A stretch of 64,000 nt of DNA from assembly GCF_024323335.1 (NCBI RefSeq), contig NC_066581.1:228176539-228240538 (forward strand), read 5' to 3'. The stretch comes from Lathyrus oleraceus. Lineage: Eukaryota > Streptophyta > Magnoliopsida > Fabales > Fabaceae. This document shows, piece after piece, positions 1-11,164 of this stretch. Numbering within the stretch: position 1 is the first letter of the stretch; every line of letters begins with the position of its first letter. The notes beneath the pieces are model-generated. The model saw only the letters and a program-made list of their open reading frames with translations, had not been told where the DNA came from and searched no databases. The position numbers were made by a program, and so were the translations under genes.

Positions 1-1240
1 AAAGATTTGAATCAATGTTGCAACACTCGGCTAATCTCAACAAGATGGCAACACCAACTGGAGAGAATGCTAAGGATGGAAATAAATCATCCAGCTCTGA
101 ACAAATCAACTCTAGCTGAGAAAGTTATGGAGAATATGCTTCCAATCAATCGTGGAAAACTCTACATGGAGAGAGAGCACTACTGAAGGGTAAACAACCA
201 AACATGCCGAGAATAGAGAAAAGATCTGCTGAGGATCCAAATTGTCAATGATGCGGGGAATTTTAAGTCAATGCCATATCAAATGGGAGACAGCCTTGCA
301 GGGGACAAAACCAAATACTTCTCAAAATCTAATACTTCCAGGAACAATGGATCTTCATATCAGAAGATGAACTCCGTCGGGGAACACAAGAGGTAAAACT
401 CTGCATGTGGATCTAAGAAAATTGTTGGGGATGTTATGACCAAGATCGTCACATTCCTCAATAATCATTGAATTCTTCTTAGGAATTGTGAAATAAACCA
501 ATTCCAAGGCAAAGATAACCAGATCTGATTCACACAAAGGAGAAACTGCTAAAGTTATGCAACACAATTATGCAAATGGAAACCAAATAAAGATTTCGGA
601 TCTCTAGGGTCTAATCACAGGACTGGAGGATATCAATTAGGAGCACCACAACTGAGGATATCACTTTGTAAAAGGGATCAATCATCAGCTCAACTGGAGA
701 TGAGACCCACCGACTCTACTAGGGATGATGAAATATTCGGGGAGAAACTCATTAATCAAGCTGGGGATAAATGACGAAGTGTTGGGGAGGAATAAAGTTA
801 CCAAACCAACTGCTCAAGGAAGACCAGCAATGCTTCACAATTCAAGACTTACATGTTTTCATATTGTTGTTGACATTCCTTACTAAAATCGATTATTCTT
901 AAAGTTATTGTTTTTATTATTTTAAGAAAAATAATTATTATTCATTAATTTATTTTAAAATTATCATAATAAAAATTCAATTTTATTTAGTAGAAGTAAA
1001 TAAGAATAGAAACATTTGGATAAAAGCTCAACTTTATTTAGTAGAATGACAGTCTGTAAATGACGAGACTCCATAGATCTTTACAAAGTTTTTAAATGGT
1101 AATTTACATGGAAAAGGGATACAATGAATACAATGATCATTATTCTCCCTACCAACTTCAAAATCCATTGTGCTTGTCTTTGGTTGAGAATGATGAATCA
1201 GAACCAAATGACTTGCTCAAAACCGGCTTCCATGATTAGG
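1..1240 (-). other. 3' noncoding region of element A
   Basis: No credible ORF. The left 850 bases contain repeated GGGGA-type motifs set in purine-rich sequence (on the plus strand, for example around 255, 300, 379, 425, 739, 763 and 785). The same texture follows pol in D (16596-18544) and, as CCCC-type motifs on the plus strand, in F (46920-47980). From 870 to 1240 the sequence is AT-rich and matches the zone next to pol in D (19870-20200). It is therefore the element's own 3' untranslated stretch rather than a host intergenic region. Confidence 0.65.
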
Positions 1241-1278
1241 ATCAACCAAATGCAGTTACTTGCCATAATCCCTAACTT

Positions 1279-1430
1279 TTGCCTAGATTTCCCCAAGGTG
1301 GAGTACTCAATCTATCGGGATAAATTGTTGTTTTATGTCTCTATTTTTTCCTGGATCTCCCTTTCGGGTTTTCAGTCCACCGAGACCCTCATTTTTACCT
1401 AAGCCGCCATTTCGGGTTTTCAACTTAGCG
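1279..1430 (-). other. Post-pol hairpin array of element A (three hairpins)
   Basis: On the minus strand three inverted repeats follow the pol stop at 1447-1449. The first pairs 1421-1428 with 1399-1406 (8 bp with two G-U). The second pairs around 1375-1379 with 1352-1356 and has an inner CCC-GAAA-GGG. The third pairs 1309-1314 with 1284-1289. Each is followed by a GGCAAAA-like run (one copy reads GGTAAAA). They are homologous to the arrays in B, D, F and G. Confidence 0.7.
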
Positions 1431-1446
1431 AGTTGTTCTTTTCTTT

Positions 1447-3291
1447 TTAGGCGAAGTATTTATTGACTGCATCTACATTCACAGGACGAGTGAACTCTTC
1501 CCCATCCATAGTTGTAAGAATCAAAGCACCGAAAAGGCTCTCTTAACAACATATGGGCCTTCATAATTAGGAGTCCATTTTCCCCTAGCATCAGGTTTGA
1601 AGGATAGAATCTTCTTGAGCACAAGGTCACCTTCCCTAAACACACGAGGTCTGACCTTCTTATCAAAAGATTTCTTCATTCTTTGCTGATATAACTAACC
1701 ATGACACATGGCAGTCAATCTCTTCTCTTCAATCAAATTCAACTTATCATATCAGGTCTGGCACCATTCAGCTTCTATCAACTTGGATTTCATTAAAACA
1801 TGCAATGACGGGATCTCAACCTCCATGTGGAGCACAACTTCCATACCATAAACAAGAGAGAATGGGGTTTCCCCTGTTGAAGTGCGGATAGATATATGGT
1901 ACCCATGGAAAACAAATGGGAGCACCTCTGGCCCTTCTTCAAGCAATGGTTGATCACAATCTTTCATCTTCAAGTACAAAATTTCTTCGTCAGGAAAATC
2001 ATACTGCACTGACTGATAATCTTCAATCAGTTGGTGAGCCAAATGATCAGCCAAGACACTACTCTTGATAGCTTTTTGAGATTGGTATTCAATATCATAC
2101 TCAGATAAGAATATCTGCCAATGGGAAATTCTCCCAGTTAAATCAGGTTTCTCAAAAATATACTTGATTAGATCCATTTTAGATATCAACCAAGTAGTAT
2201 GATTCAACATATATTGGCGCAGACGCTTAGCAGCCTAAGCCAATGCGCAGCATGTCTTCTCAAGCATAGAATACTGAGTCTCACAATTGGTGAATTTCTT
2301 ACTCAGATAGTAAATTGCATATTCTTTCTTTCCATATTCTTCTATTTGACCAAGAACACAACCCATACTCTCTTCAAGCATAGTTAAATACATGAACAAC
2401 AGTCTTCCTTCAACAGACGGAGACAGAATCAGAGGCTCAAGCAGATACTCTTTTATACTGTCAAAATCTTTTTGGAAATCCTCGATCCAGTCACAAGACT
2501 GGTCTTTCTGAAGAAGCTTGAATATAGGCGCACATGTGGCAGTCATATGCGATATAAATCTTGAGATATAGTTCAACCGGCCGAGAAAACCTCTGACTTG
2601 CTTCTCAGTTTTGGGTGCAGGCATCTCTTGTATTGCTTTGACCTTGGCTGGATCAACTTCAATACCCTTTTCGCTTACAATAAAGCCCAACAACTTACCA
2701 GAACGGACACCAAAAGTACACTTATTGGGATTCAAGCAGAGTTTGTATTTCCTCAAATGCTGGAATAACTTCAACAAATGCTCAACATGCTCTTCTTCAT
2801 CACTTGATTTGGCGATCATATCATCAACATAAACTTCAAACTCTTTATGCATAATATCATGAAAAAGAATGGCCATGGCTCTCTGGTATGTTGCACCAGC
2901 ATTTATTAAACTGAAAGACATCATTCTATAAAAGAATGTTCCCTAGGGTGTAATGAATGTGGTCTTCTTCATATCTTTAGGTTCCATCTTGATTTGATTA
3001 TAATTGGAAAATCCATCCATAAATGAAAAGACTTTGAATCTAGTTGTATTGTCTATCAACATATCAATGTGTGGCAGAGGAAAATCTTCTTTCGAACTAG
3101 CTTTATTCAAATCTCTATAGTCAACACACATGCGGACTTTTCCATCTTTCCTCGGCACAGGCACAACATTGGCCACCCACTACGGATAGTTGGAGGTAAC
3201 AAGAAAACCGACATCAATTTGCTTCTGCACTTCCTCTTTAATCTTCACTGCCATATCAGGATGAGTCCTTCTCAACTTCCTCTTTAATCTT
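1447..3291 (-). pseudogene. pol: pol pseudogene of element A (RT, RNase H, integrase C-terminus)
   Basis: On the minus strand: the start of RT (motifs VPVPRKDGKVRMCVDYRDLN and FSFMDGFSNYNQIKM), the YVDDMIAKS active site still present, RNase H, then a direct jump from the spacer LLEEGPE to LPFVFHGY of the integrase C-terminal part near 1921-1930. About 1.25 kb (second RNase H, zinc finger, integrase core) is missing relative to element F. Further damage includes a break near 2925-2943, a stop where RT should read YPQW, a stop near 2235 and a frameshift near 1530 that disrupts the last 30 codons. Product cannot be functional. Family assignment to Ogre/Tat is by motif similarity to the complete pol of element G. 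Confidence 0.85.
3229..3291. repeat. 17-bp direct duplication at the A/B inverted junction
   Basis: The 17 bases at 3229-3245 (ACTTCCTCTTTAATCTT) recur exactly at 3275-3291. The first copy belongs to A's RT. The second copy replaces the expected RT sequence and abuts plus-strand ORF1 sequence of element B. This looks like filler DNA copied during end joining. Confidence 0.7.
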
Positions 3292-3752
3292 ACACTACTT
3301 GGGTGAAGAAGAGAGCTTTGGAGTTGAAGATGTCGTATGCTTGTGAAAGACCTATGTTTATGGTTGTGGTTGAGCCATTAACTCTCCATAACCAAGATGT
3401 AGAGGAGTTGGAAGATGCAATCGCAGAGATGAAGCAAGAGAAAGATATGTGGGAAGAGAGGTTACATGCTTTGAGCAGAAAGCATGAGGAGTTGCAGCTT
3501 GAGTCTAAGGACAAAGATGCACTTATCGAGCTTCTTGAAGACCGAGCAGTGAAGAGACAGAGAGAGCCAGACGGTCCATCTTCCTCTAGTATACCTCAGC
3601 CTTCCGGTGCTTGGAAGAAGATTGTTGATCAACTTGTCCTTGAGAAGGCTCAAATGAAGACCTCTTTTGAGTCTGAGATCCGACGCATCCGAAGGAAGTA
3701 CACGCCTGCAGCCAGATCATCTGACACTGTTGTTAGGGGATCCTTAGGATGA
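3292..3752 (+). pseudogene. ORF1 C-terminal fragment of element B (coiled coil)
   Basis: The frame is open from the junction to a TGA at 3750-3752. Its beginning (YTTWVKKRALE) aligns with the end of the globular part of ORF1 in D and F (YTVWVRKRASE). It continues into a charged heptad-like segment (EELEDAIAEMKQEKDMWEER and following) that should form a coiled coil, then a basic tail. The N-terminal plant-mobile-domain-like part is missing. ORF1 upstream of gag is an established feature of Ogre elements; its role is unknown to me. Confidence 0.75.
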
Positions 3753-4049
3753 TTAGTTTCCTTTTCTATTGTATTTGTATTTTGGTTTCTGAAATTATAC
3801 TCGGTGTAATCCTTCCAAATTATATGAATAAAAGAGATTTTTTATGGTCAATCAAATTGTTATAATTGTTATTATATATTTGCAAATAAAATAGTATGTT
3901 CCTTGAAAATAAAAACAATCAAAACATTGCATTTCATGCATCACTTTCATAGCAGGTTTTTCTTCCGCCAGATGCCTTATTGGTTATTCTTTTGTACTTC
4001 AGCCAAGCTGACTCACCGATACAACACTCGTGCCAATCAACCGAGAATC
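3753..4049 (+). other. ORF1-gag spacer of element B with AATAAA and acceptor-like site
   Basis: AT-rich, no gene. It holds AATAAA at 3827-3832, about 75 nt after the ORF1 stop, and the sequence ATAGCAG followed by GTTTTT at 3950-3960. The same GCAG/GTTTTG junction precedes gag in D and F. The gag frame is open back from the ATG at 4050 to this site. Confidence 0.5.
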
Positions 4050-5804
4050 ATGGAACATTTGGAACAAGAGAACCGAGAGTTGAAGGACGAAATTGCTAGT
4101 TTGACTGCCATGATGGAGTCTGTTTTAGCTGCTCAGAATTAGTCTTCGCTAACGCCTGCAACTCCTCCTCCTCCTCAGAGGACTATCATTTCAGAGGTTG
4201 TTACTTCAACCGTGCCTGCCACTCAATTTGCTCATACTATGCCTGTCGGATTCCCATGGGGAATGTCGCCGAACTTTGTGCCTGAAGGGTTTGCGCCTAC
4301 TTTTGCTTCCATGTCGGCATCTAGCCCGATCATGTCTGTTCCGCCTCCAGTTGTTCACACTCTGTCTCGTGTTAAGGACACCATCTACCATTCTGAGTCG
4401 TCTGAGGGCACTGATGTTTATGAGAAGATGGATGAGATTAAAGACCAATTCCTTGAGCTACAAAAGGAGTTAAAGACCTTGAGGGGAAAAGATCTATTTG
4501 GTAAGAGTGCTGTTGAACTTTGCTTGGTACCAAACGTTAAAATCCCGATGAAGTTCAAGTCCATGACTTTGAAAAGTATAAGGGAAATACCTGTCCACTT
4601 AGCCATCTTGTCATGTATGACAGGAAAATGTCAACACAAACTGATAATGATCAATTATTGATTCACTATTTCCAAGACCGTCTGAATGGTGCCGCTCTGA
4701 GGTGGTACATGGGATTGGATAGTGCAAGTGTTCACAAGTTCAATGATTTGGGTGAAGCTTTTGTGAAACAGTACAAGTACAACATGGACATGACGCCAGA
4801 TAGAGACCAGCTGAGGTCTATGTCTCAGAAGGACAAAGTGACATTCAAAGAGTATGCCCAGAGGTGGAGAGAGCTTGCTGCTCAGATCAATCCTCTGTTG
4901 GAAGAGAAAGAGATGACCAAGATCTTCCTTAAGACCCTGAGTTTGTTTTATTACGAACGCATGATTGCTAGTTTAGGGGAATGACTTTACCGAAATGGTA
5001 AACATGGGGATGAGGTTAGAAGAGGGTGTTCGAGAGGGACGTTTGTCTAAAGAAGAGGTATCATCGACCAAAAAGTATGGTAGCGGGTTCGCTAGAAAGA
5101 AGGAAGGCTAAACCAATGCAGTATCAGTTGGGAGGCAGATGAGGCCTCGTGTTAGAAGAAGTCAGCAACCACGTCAACATCATCATCAATTATCATCCGT
5201 TATTCCAGTATTTTCAAACAATCAATCCATGCCAGTTCAATAACAACGTCAACAACAGCCACAACAAAGAACAAACAACTACAACAACAACACCAACAAT
5301 AATCAACAATAACAACAACAAAATTTTGAGAGGAAGAAGGTCTCTTTCGACCCTATTCCTATGTAATACGTTGAACTTTATCCATCCTTGCTTCTCAAGA
5401 AACTTCTCCAACCAAGAAATCTGTTGTAAATTCCAGAACCACTTCCATGGTGGTATAAGCCAGAACTCCGTTGTACCTTTCATCAAGGAGCTCCCGGCCA
5501 CGATATTGAAAATTGCTACCCGTTGAAGTATGAGGTCCAGAAGCTAGTGAAAAGTGGGATGGTGTCCTTTGAGGACCGTGCGCCGAACATGAAAGCTAAC
5601 CCATTACCTGCTCATGGTAATTCCTCTATTAATATGGTAGATGGTTGTTCAGGAAGTTTCCGAGTGTTTGATGTGGAACGTATCCGTCGATCCTTGGTAG
5701 AGATGCATAAAACCCTGTGTACCATTAGTGATTGTGAGCATGACCATGCTGGTTGTGCAATTTGCAGTGTAAACCCCTGTGGGTGTTCATTTGTCAAGAG
5801 AGAT
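4050..5804 (+). pseudogene. gag: gag pseudogene of element B, interrupted by CACTA element C
   Basis: Starts MEHLEQENRELKDEIASLTA, a short coiled coil also found in F. The retrotransposon gag core follows (IHYFQDRLNGAALRWYMGL and FKEYAQRWRELAAQ, about 4660-4890). A Q/N-rich linker comes next at 5170-5330 with several CAA-to-TAA type stops, then a knuckle C-X2-H-X5-H-X4-C near 5481-5515. There is a stop after codon 31, a frameshift near 4560 and further stops at 4982-4984 and around 5110. The reading continues as VKRD up to 5804, where C has inserted, and resumes at 11165. Gag would package element RNA; this copy cannot encode it. Confidence 0.8.
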
Positions 5805-5828
5805 CACTACGCCAAAAACTGGAATAGA

Positions 5829-6190
5829 CAGCGCACCTTAGAGGGCGCTTTATTACAAAAGCGCACTCTAAAGTGAAGCGAAAAAATAAGGAGCGAACAA
5901 CTGGAATAGACAGCGCACTTTAGAGGGCGCTTTTGTAATAAAGCGCCCTCTAAGGTGAAGCGAAAAAATAAGGAGGAGATAGAGGGACAACAATACATGG
6001 CGCTTTTTAGAAAGCGCCCTCTAAGGTTACCCTTAGAGGGCGCTTTTAAAAAAGCGCTCTATAAGTCCATGTGCATTTCCAGTTTATAAAGCGCTTTTGG
6101 AAAGCCTTAGAGAGCGCTTTCATAAGCGCCCTCTTAGGCCCCCTTTAGAGGGCGCTTTTTTTCCACAAGCGCCCTCTAAGGTCCCCTTTA
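5829..6190. repeat. Left subterminal hairpin repeats of CACTA element C
   Basis: About five inverted pairs of TTAGAGGGCGCTTT and its complement, separated by short loops; for example 5920-5956 pairs CTTTAGAGGGCGCTTT with its complement around a 5- to 6-nt loop. Degenerate units (AAGCGCTCTATAAG, AGAGAGCGCTTTC) show decay. Subterminal repeats in CACTA elements are the binding sites for transposition proteins in the characterised En/Spm system; here each unit is itself palindromic. Confidence 0.85.
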
Positions 6191-7073
6191 GTAAACATTA
6201 AAATTATAACATACTGCGCGTTTTGTTATTTCACTCTCTGTTATTTTCGTTCTTTTTCACGTTAGGGTTCTCACTGCTACGATTTTCGCTACTTCTAAGG
6301 CGTTCTCCTTCCACCTCTGTTAGATCTACGACGTTTCCTCCTTCTATTAATTCGTTGTTAGCTGTTCGATTTTGACACCATAGGTATTTTTCTAATCTTC
6401 ATATTACTTGGTTTCTCTTCTGACGTTCGCTATTGTTCATTTTTGGTTTCATTTTTCTTGGTTCATACATTTATTGAGTATTCTCAACAATAATTATTGT
6501 GTTGCAATGCTAGCAATGGAGACTAGGCATTATGGGTTAAATTTCACCAACTGTTCCATTTGTTTCTCGATGTAGAAAAAGGAGGCAGCAATACCTAAAA
6601 CACCTTCTACCAATCAAAGGTACACTATGCAGCTTATGAGTGTATTTATTCTAGCATACATAGCGTAGCTAGTAACTTAAGAAGTTTAGGTATGGATGTT
6701 ATTTGATAGAGTAAATTAGAGTCGACTATTCTTCTGTTAGCTTTCAGTTAAACCATTATACAATTCTACATATATATTTTCTAGTCAATGTTTATCTTTT
6801 GTAAAAACTATATGATGATATATAACTATGCTACAAATTAGTGCATACCACTAATGCTTAATGCATGGTTCATACATTCTCATGCTATTGAAGTCAGAGA
6901 TATCTGAAAATGTTGAGAAACTAACTCAATAAACCAAAATTGTTTTGGTTTTGGGTTGTTGTTGGAGACATGAATGCCCTGCACAGAGACTAACTCAATA
7001 AAGCGAAATTGTTTTGTCTCATCCCATTTTTGGTTTCTCTTCTGAAATTGTTTTTTGTTTATTCTAATTAGTA
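6191..7073 (+). other. CACTA element C leader region upstream of the transposase
   Basis: No credible ORF on either strand. The sequence is TC-rich at 6220-6420 and AT-rich afterwards, with a local duplication (AACTCAATAAACC at 6921-6934, AACTCAATAAAGC at 6991-7004, each near AAATTGTTTTG). It probably contains the promoter and untranslated leader of the transposase, possibly with an intron, but I cannot place a start or splice site. Confidence 0.45.
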
Positions 7074-10000
7074 ATGGATAATACATGGATGTCTTCCAAT
7101 CGATTGTCGAGAGAGTACGAGAATGGGGTATCAGAATTCGTTAAGTTTGCCGTTGCGCACGCCGAAGACCCCAGTAGAATGATATGTCCTTGCTTGGGTT
7201 GTTGTTATGGGAAACGGGTTGACGCAGTTCAGTTGACATCGCATCTAATGAGGCATGGAATTGATCGAAGTTATACATGTTGGAATTTACATGGTGAGAA
7301 AAGTAACGAGAATGTTGAACCGGGGGATAGTACGACCTATGCCTCAAACTATAGTGGCGCAGATACATACGATTGTGATCGAGTTGAAGAGATTGCAGAA
7401 GCACTTGAAGGAGATCTTAAGGATTGTCCCAAAATGTTTGAGAGGTTGGTAAGTGATGCAGAGAAACCTTTGTATGATGGTTGCACTAAATTCACAAGAT
7501 TGTCTGCGGTATTAAAGTTGTACAACTTAAAGGCGGGCAATGGATGGTCGGATAAAAGTTTCACAGAGTTATTATCCCTTTTGAAAGATATGCTTCCTGA
7601 GGATAATGTTCTTCCCAATCGAACATATGAGACCAAAAAGATGTTGTGCTCTATTGGCATAAGCTATGATAAGATACATGCATGTCCAAACGATTGCGTT
7701 TTGTTTCGAAATGAGTATGCATCGTTAAATGAGTGTCCTAAATGCGGTGTCTCGCGATATAAGAACAAGTTGTCTCCAGCAAAAGTCTTGTGGTATTTTC
7801 CTGTTATTCCGAGATTTAGACGCATGTTTCGTAGTGAAACCGATTCAAGACACTTGACCTGGCATGCAGATGAAAGAATTATAGATGGAAAGTATCGACA
7901 TCCGGAAGATTCACCACAGTGGTTGAAAATTGATAATGATTATCCTGAATTTGGAGAAGAATCAAGAAACCTTCGCTTGGCATTATCTACTGATGGAATG
8001 AACCCACACGGTATCCAGAGTATCTCACACAGTACATGGCCTGTAATTATTATGATTTATAACCTACCTCCATGGCTATGTATGAAGCGTAAGTACATGA
8101 TGTTGTCTATGTTGATTTCTGGACCTAAACAACCAGGGAATGACATAGACGTGTACTTGAAGCCCTTAATCGAAGATTTAAAGATTTTGTGGGAGACCGA
8201 TGTGGAGGTTTATGATGGATATAGGAAAGAAAGTTTCAACTTGAGGGCGATGTTGTTTGGCACAATTAATGATTTTCCAGCATACAGAAATCTATCAGGG
8301 TATAGCATAAAAGGTCAATGTGTGTGTCCTATTTGTGAAGATAAAACAGATTGGAAGCGCTTGGAGTTTGGTCAGAAGAATGTCTTTCTCGGTCATCGGA
8401 GATTCTTAAATTCAAATCATCACTACCGTGGATGGAGAAAGACGTTCAATGGAGAGACAGAACAAGGCAGAGCTCCACCTATATTGACGGGTGATCAAAT
8501 TTTTGAAAAGGTGAAAGATTTGGATACTCAGTTTGGCAAGCCTTTTGCCCACACACTTGTCAAAAGTGGGTGGAAGAAGAGGTCAGTTTTTTTTGAATTG
8601 CCGTATTGGAAGTCCTTGTATGTGAGACATTTTCTTGATGTTATGCATATTGAAAAAAATGTATTTGAAAGTGTTATTGGCACGTTACTCAATATACAAG
8701 GAAAGTCTAAGGATGGCCTTAAGGCAAGAAAGGACTTGATATCGATGGGAATAAGAACTGAATTAGGACCCTTGAAGAAAGGAAAACGAACATATCTACC
8801 GCCTGCTGCTTATACTCTATCTAGAAAGGAGAAAAAAACATTGTGTAAGTTTCTAAGTGAAGTTAAAGTTCCAGAAGGGTACTCTTCAGATATTAGAAGA
8901 CTTGTGTCTATGAAAGACCTCAAGTTAAAGAGTTTAAAGACCCATGATTGCCATGTTATAATGGAACATTTTCTCCCAATAGGTATACGTTCTATTCTTC
9001 CAGAAAAAGTAAGAAGCTCTATAACTAAGTTGTGTTCTTTCTTCAAGTCAATTTGCAGTAAGGTGATCGATCCTGCGATCTTACCAATGTTGCAAAAAGA
9101 AATCGTTATTACTTTGTGTGAGCTTGAAATGTTTTTTCCTCCATCATTTTTTGACATAATGGTATATCTAGTTGTTCATCTTGTGAAAGAGACACAATTG
9201 TGTGGACCAGCTTATATGAGATGGATGTACCCTGTTGAACGTTATATGAAAATATTAAAAGGGTACATGAAGAACCGAAGTTGACCAGAAGGTTGTATGG
9301 TTGAAAGATACATTGTTGAAGAAGCGATTGAGTTTTGTACTGAATATTTGTCTAATGTTCAGTCAATCGGACTCCCCAAGTCTCAGCTTGTCGAAAAGAA
9401 AGAAGGAAAAAATCTAATTGGAAATAAAATCGTGGCAGTATCAAGGGTCGAACGGGATCAAGTGCATTTGTATGTTCTGCAAAATAAGAATGAGGTTGAG
9501 TCGTATGTTGAAATTCACAAGGATGTTCTCCGAGGTTTAAATCCCAATAGAAATGAAAATTGGAGAGTACGAGAGCACAATCGATGTTTTATACCTTGGT
9601 TTAAGGATCATATTTATTTAAAGTATTATTCAGATCCCGCTTCAATAACAGAAAGGTTGAGATGCTTAGCATATGGTCCAAGTTTCCATGTTTTTTCTTA
9701 TAGCGCATACGCGATTAATGGATACACATTTTATACCAAAGAACAAGATGATAAAAGTACTATGCAGAATAGTGGTGTCACCGTGGTAGCTGAAGCAATG
9801 CACATATCAAGTGTGAAGGACTTAAACCCCAAATTTGCAAATTTGTCGTATTTTGGTGTTATCGAGCGCATTTGGGTGTTTGATTATGAGAAGTTTTAGA
9901 TTCCTATATTTGGTTGCAAGTGGGTTGAAAATAATAACGGCATTCGAATGGATAAGTCAGGATTTTTGCAAGTGGATCTTAATAGGGTGGGATACAAAGA

Positions 10001-10298
10001 TGAGTCTTTTATTCTAGCCTCTCAAGCTAGACAAGTGTTCTATGTCAATGATCCGAAAAGTACGAAATGGTCTATAGTTCTTTTTTCCAACAAAGTAATT
10101 GATGAAAACACTGGAGATCAAGGTGATATTGATGTTGAGATTGAATCGTTTACCAGAAATGATCAAGATGAGAATATTATATCAAATGATTCATATATTA
10201 GAAATGATCATAATGAGGGTATTTGGATCAATCCAACCGTCCGTGTTGTTAAGAGACATGTAGAACATATTCCAACCAAGAAAAGAAAGAGAACTTAG
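7074..10298 (+). pseudogene. TNP2-like CACTA transposase, broken by two in-frame stops
   Basis: One continuous frame of about 1,074 codons. Residues 1-75 match the transposase-associated domain (WMSSNRLSREYENGV, CPCLGC, HLMRHGI). About 190-430 matches the Transposase_21 catalytic family (CPNDCVLFRNE, CPKCG, LALSTDGMNPHG). About 610-740 matches DUF4218 (FLPIGIRSILP, MRWMYPVERYM). The portion after residue 740 matches DUF4216 (VGYKDESFILASQARQVFYV). TGA at 9282-9284 interrupts it where relatives keep Arg, consistent with CGA to TGA at a CpG. TAG at 9897-9899 interrupts it again. Otherwise the frame is clean, so inactivation looks fairly recent or the copy depends on trans-acting transposase. 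Confidence 0.9.
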
Positions 10299-10809
10299 TG
10301 AAAAAGGTACAGGTCAAATGATTTTAATTGTTTTCTTTATTACAGGTAAAATGGCTTTTATTACAGCAAATCGAGTCAGTTGCATAAAAAAAAGGTATAA
10401 ACACAATTATATGATATTTATGCATAGAAAATGTTAATTCTTGATCTTATACTTCACCTAACTAATTTTATGATATTTTAGGTTCATGCTATTGATATTG
10501 AACAAAAAGAGGTTGTTGCTAAGAAGACTGCGGCTAGCAAAAAAAACATACATCTCAGAGATGCTTTTGCTACTTAGTTTTATTTCTTTTTAAGTTATGA
10601 ATTGGTTGTATATTTAGAATCTTTAGAAGTTAAACGATTATATATCAGTGGATTGTTGTATATGTATGGATTGTTGTATATAAGGCTTGTTGAATGCAAT
10701 GTGTGAAAAAGGGCTTCAAATTATACAGTTTTAGGTGTACTGCTTCAATATACAGGTTGTCTAAAATAAATAAAAAAATATAGCGCTTTTTAAAAAAAAA
10801 TTAAATAAC
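10299..10809 (+). other. CACTA element C 3' region downstream of the transposase
   Basis: AT-rich sequence with intron-like pyrimidine-AG sites (for example TTTACAG near 10345 and TTTTAGG near 10482) around short open pieces. A small lysine-rich exon near 10490-10577 (EQKEVVAKKTAASKKNIH) ends at TAG, so the transposase 3' end may be spliced. No independent gene is supported. Confidence 0.4.
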
Positions 10810-11150
10810 CACCCACTTTAGAGGGCGCTTTCCAAAATAAGCGCCATCTAAACCCTTTAAATTTCCACTTTAGAGGGTGCTTTCCAGTAAAAGCGCCCTC
10901 TAAACCCTTAAAAGTTTCCACTTTAGAGGGCGCTTTCCAGTAAAAGCGCCCTCTAAACCCTTAAAAGTTTCCACTTTAGAGGGCGCTTTCTTTAAAAAGC
11001 GCCCTCTAAAGTGGCCCTTAAAGGGCTTAAAGAGCCACTTTAGAGAGCGCTTTCACCAGGAAAAAAGCGTTGTCTTTACCTATGCCAGCGCCAGATTAGA
11101 GGGCGCTTTAAAGCGCTGTTATAGGCCAAAAAAGGCGCCCTCTTTTCCCT
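10810..11150. repeat. Right subterminal tandem hairpin repeats of CACTA element C
   Basis: Four direct repeats of about 53 bp starting near 10812, 10865, 10918 and 10971. Each has the form CCACTTTAGAGGGCGCTTT, short loop, then the complement and CCCTTAAAAGTTT. Every unit folds on itself (AGAGGGCGCTTT with AAAGCGCCCTCT). Degenerate copies continue to about 11145. The right end is thus both tandem and palindromic, unlike the looser left end. Confidence 0.85.
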
Positions 11151-11164
11151 TATTTGTTGTAGTG

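Larger units (their letters stand above)
1..3291 (-). mobile_element. Element A: 3' part of a decayed Ogre/Tat-like Ty3/gypsy element
   Basis: Read on the minus strand this stretch carries RT, RNase H and the integrase C-terminus, then the hairpin array and the GGGGA-rich 3' noncoding region found in the other Ogre-like elements here. Its 5' part is lost at an inverted junction with element B near 3291, and its 3' LTR lies left of the window. Its order and protein motifs match element F, which runs in the opposite orientation. Frameshifts and one large pol deletion show that it is defective. Confidence 0.85.
5805..11164 (+). mobile_element. Element C: CACTA (En/Spm-type) DNA transposon
   Basis: Begins CACTACGCCAAAA at 5805 and ends with TTGTTGTAGTG at 11164, so the termini are inverted CACTAC repeats (10 of the first 13 positions agree). 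A 3-bp duplication GAT lies at 5802-5804 and 11165-11167, and removing 5805-11167 restores element B's frame (VKRD then IQKLMDEN, as VRRDIQEMLDQG in F). Both ends carry hairpin-type subterminal repeats of TTAGAGGGCGCTTT. The interior carries one TNP2-type transposase pseudogene. Total length is 5360 bp. Confidence 0.95.

Noticed and set aside
355..567. Short ORFs in A's 3' noncoding region (also 1124-1402)
   Set aside because: No domain; they overlap the element's noncoding region and hairpin array, and the homologous frames in B, D and F are not kept.
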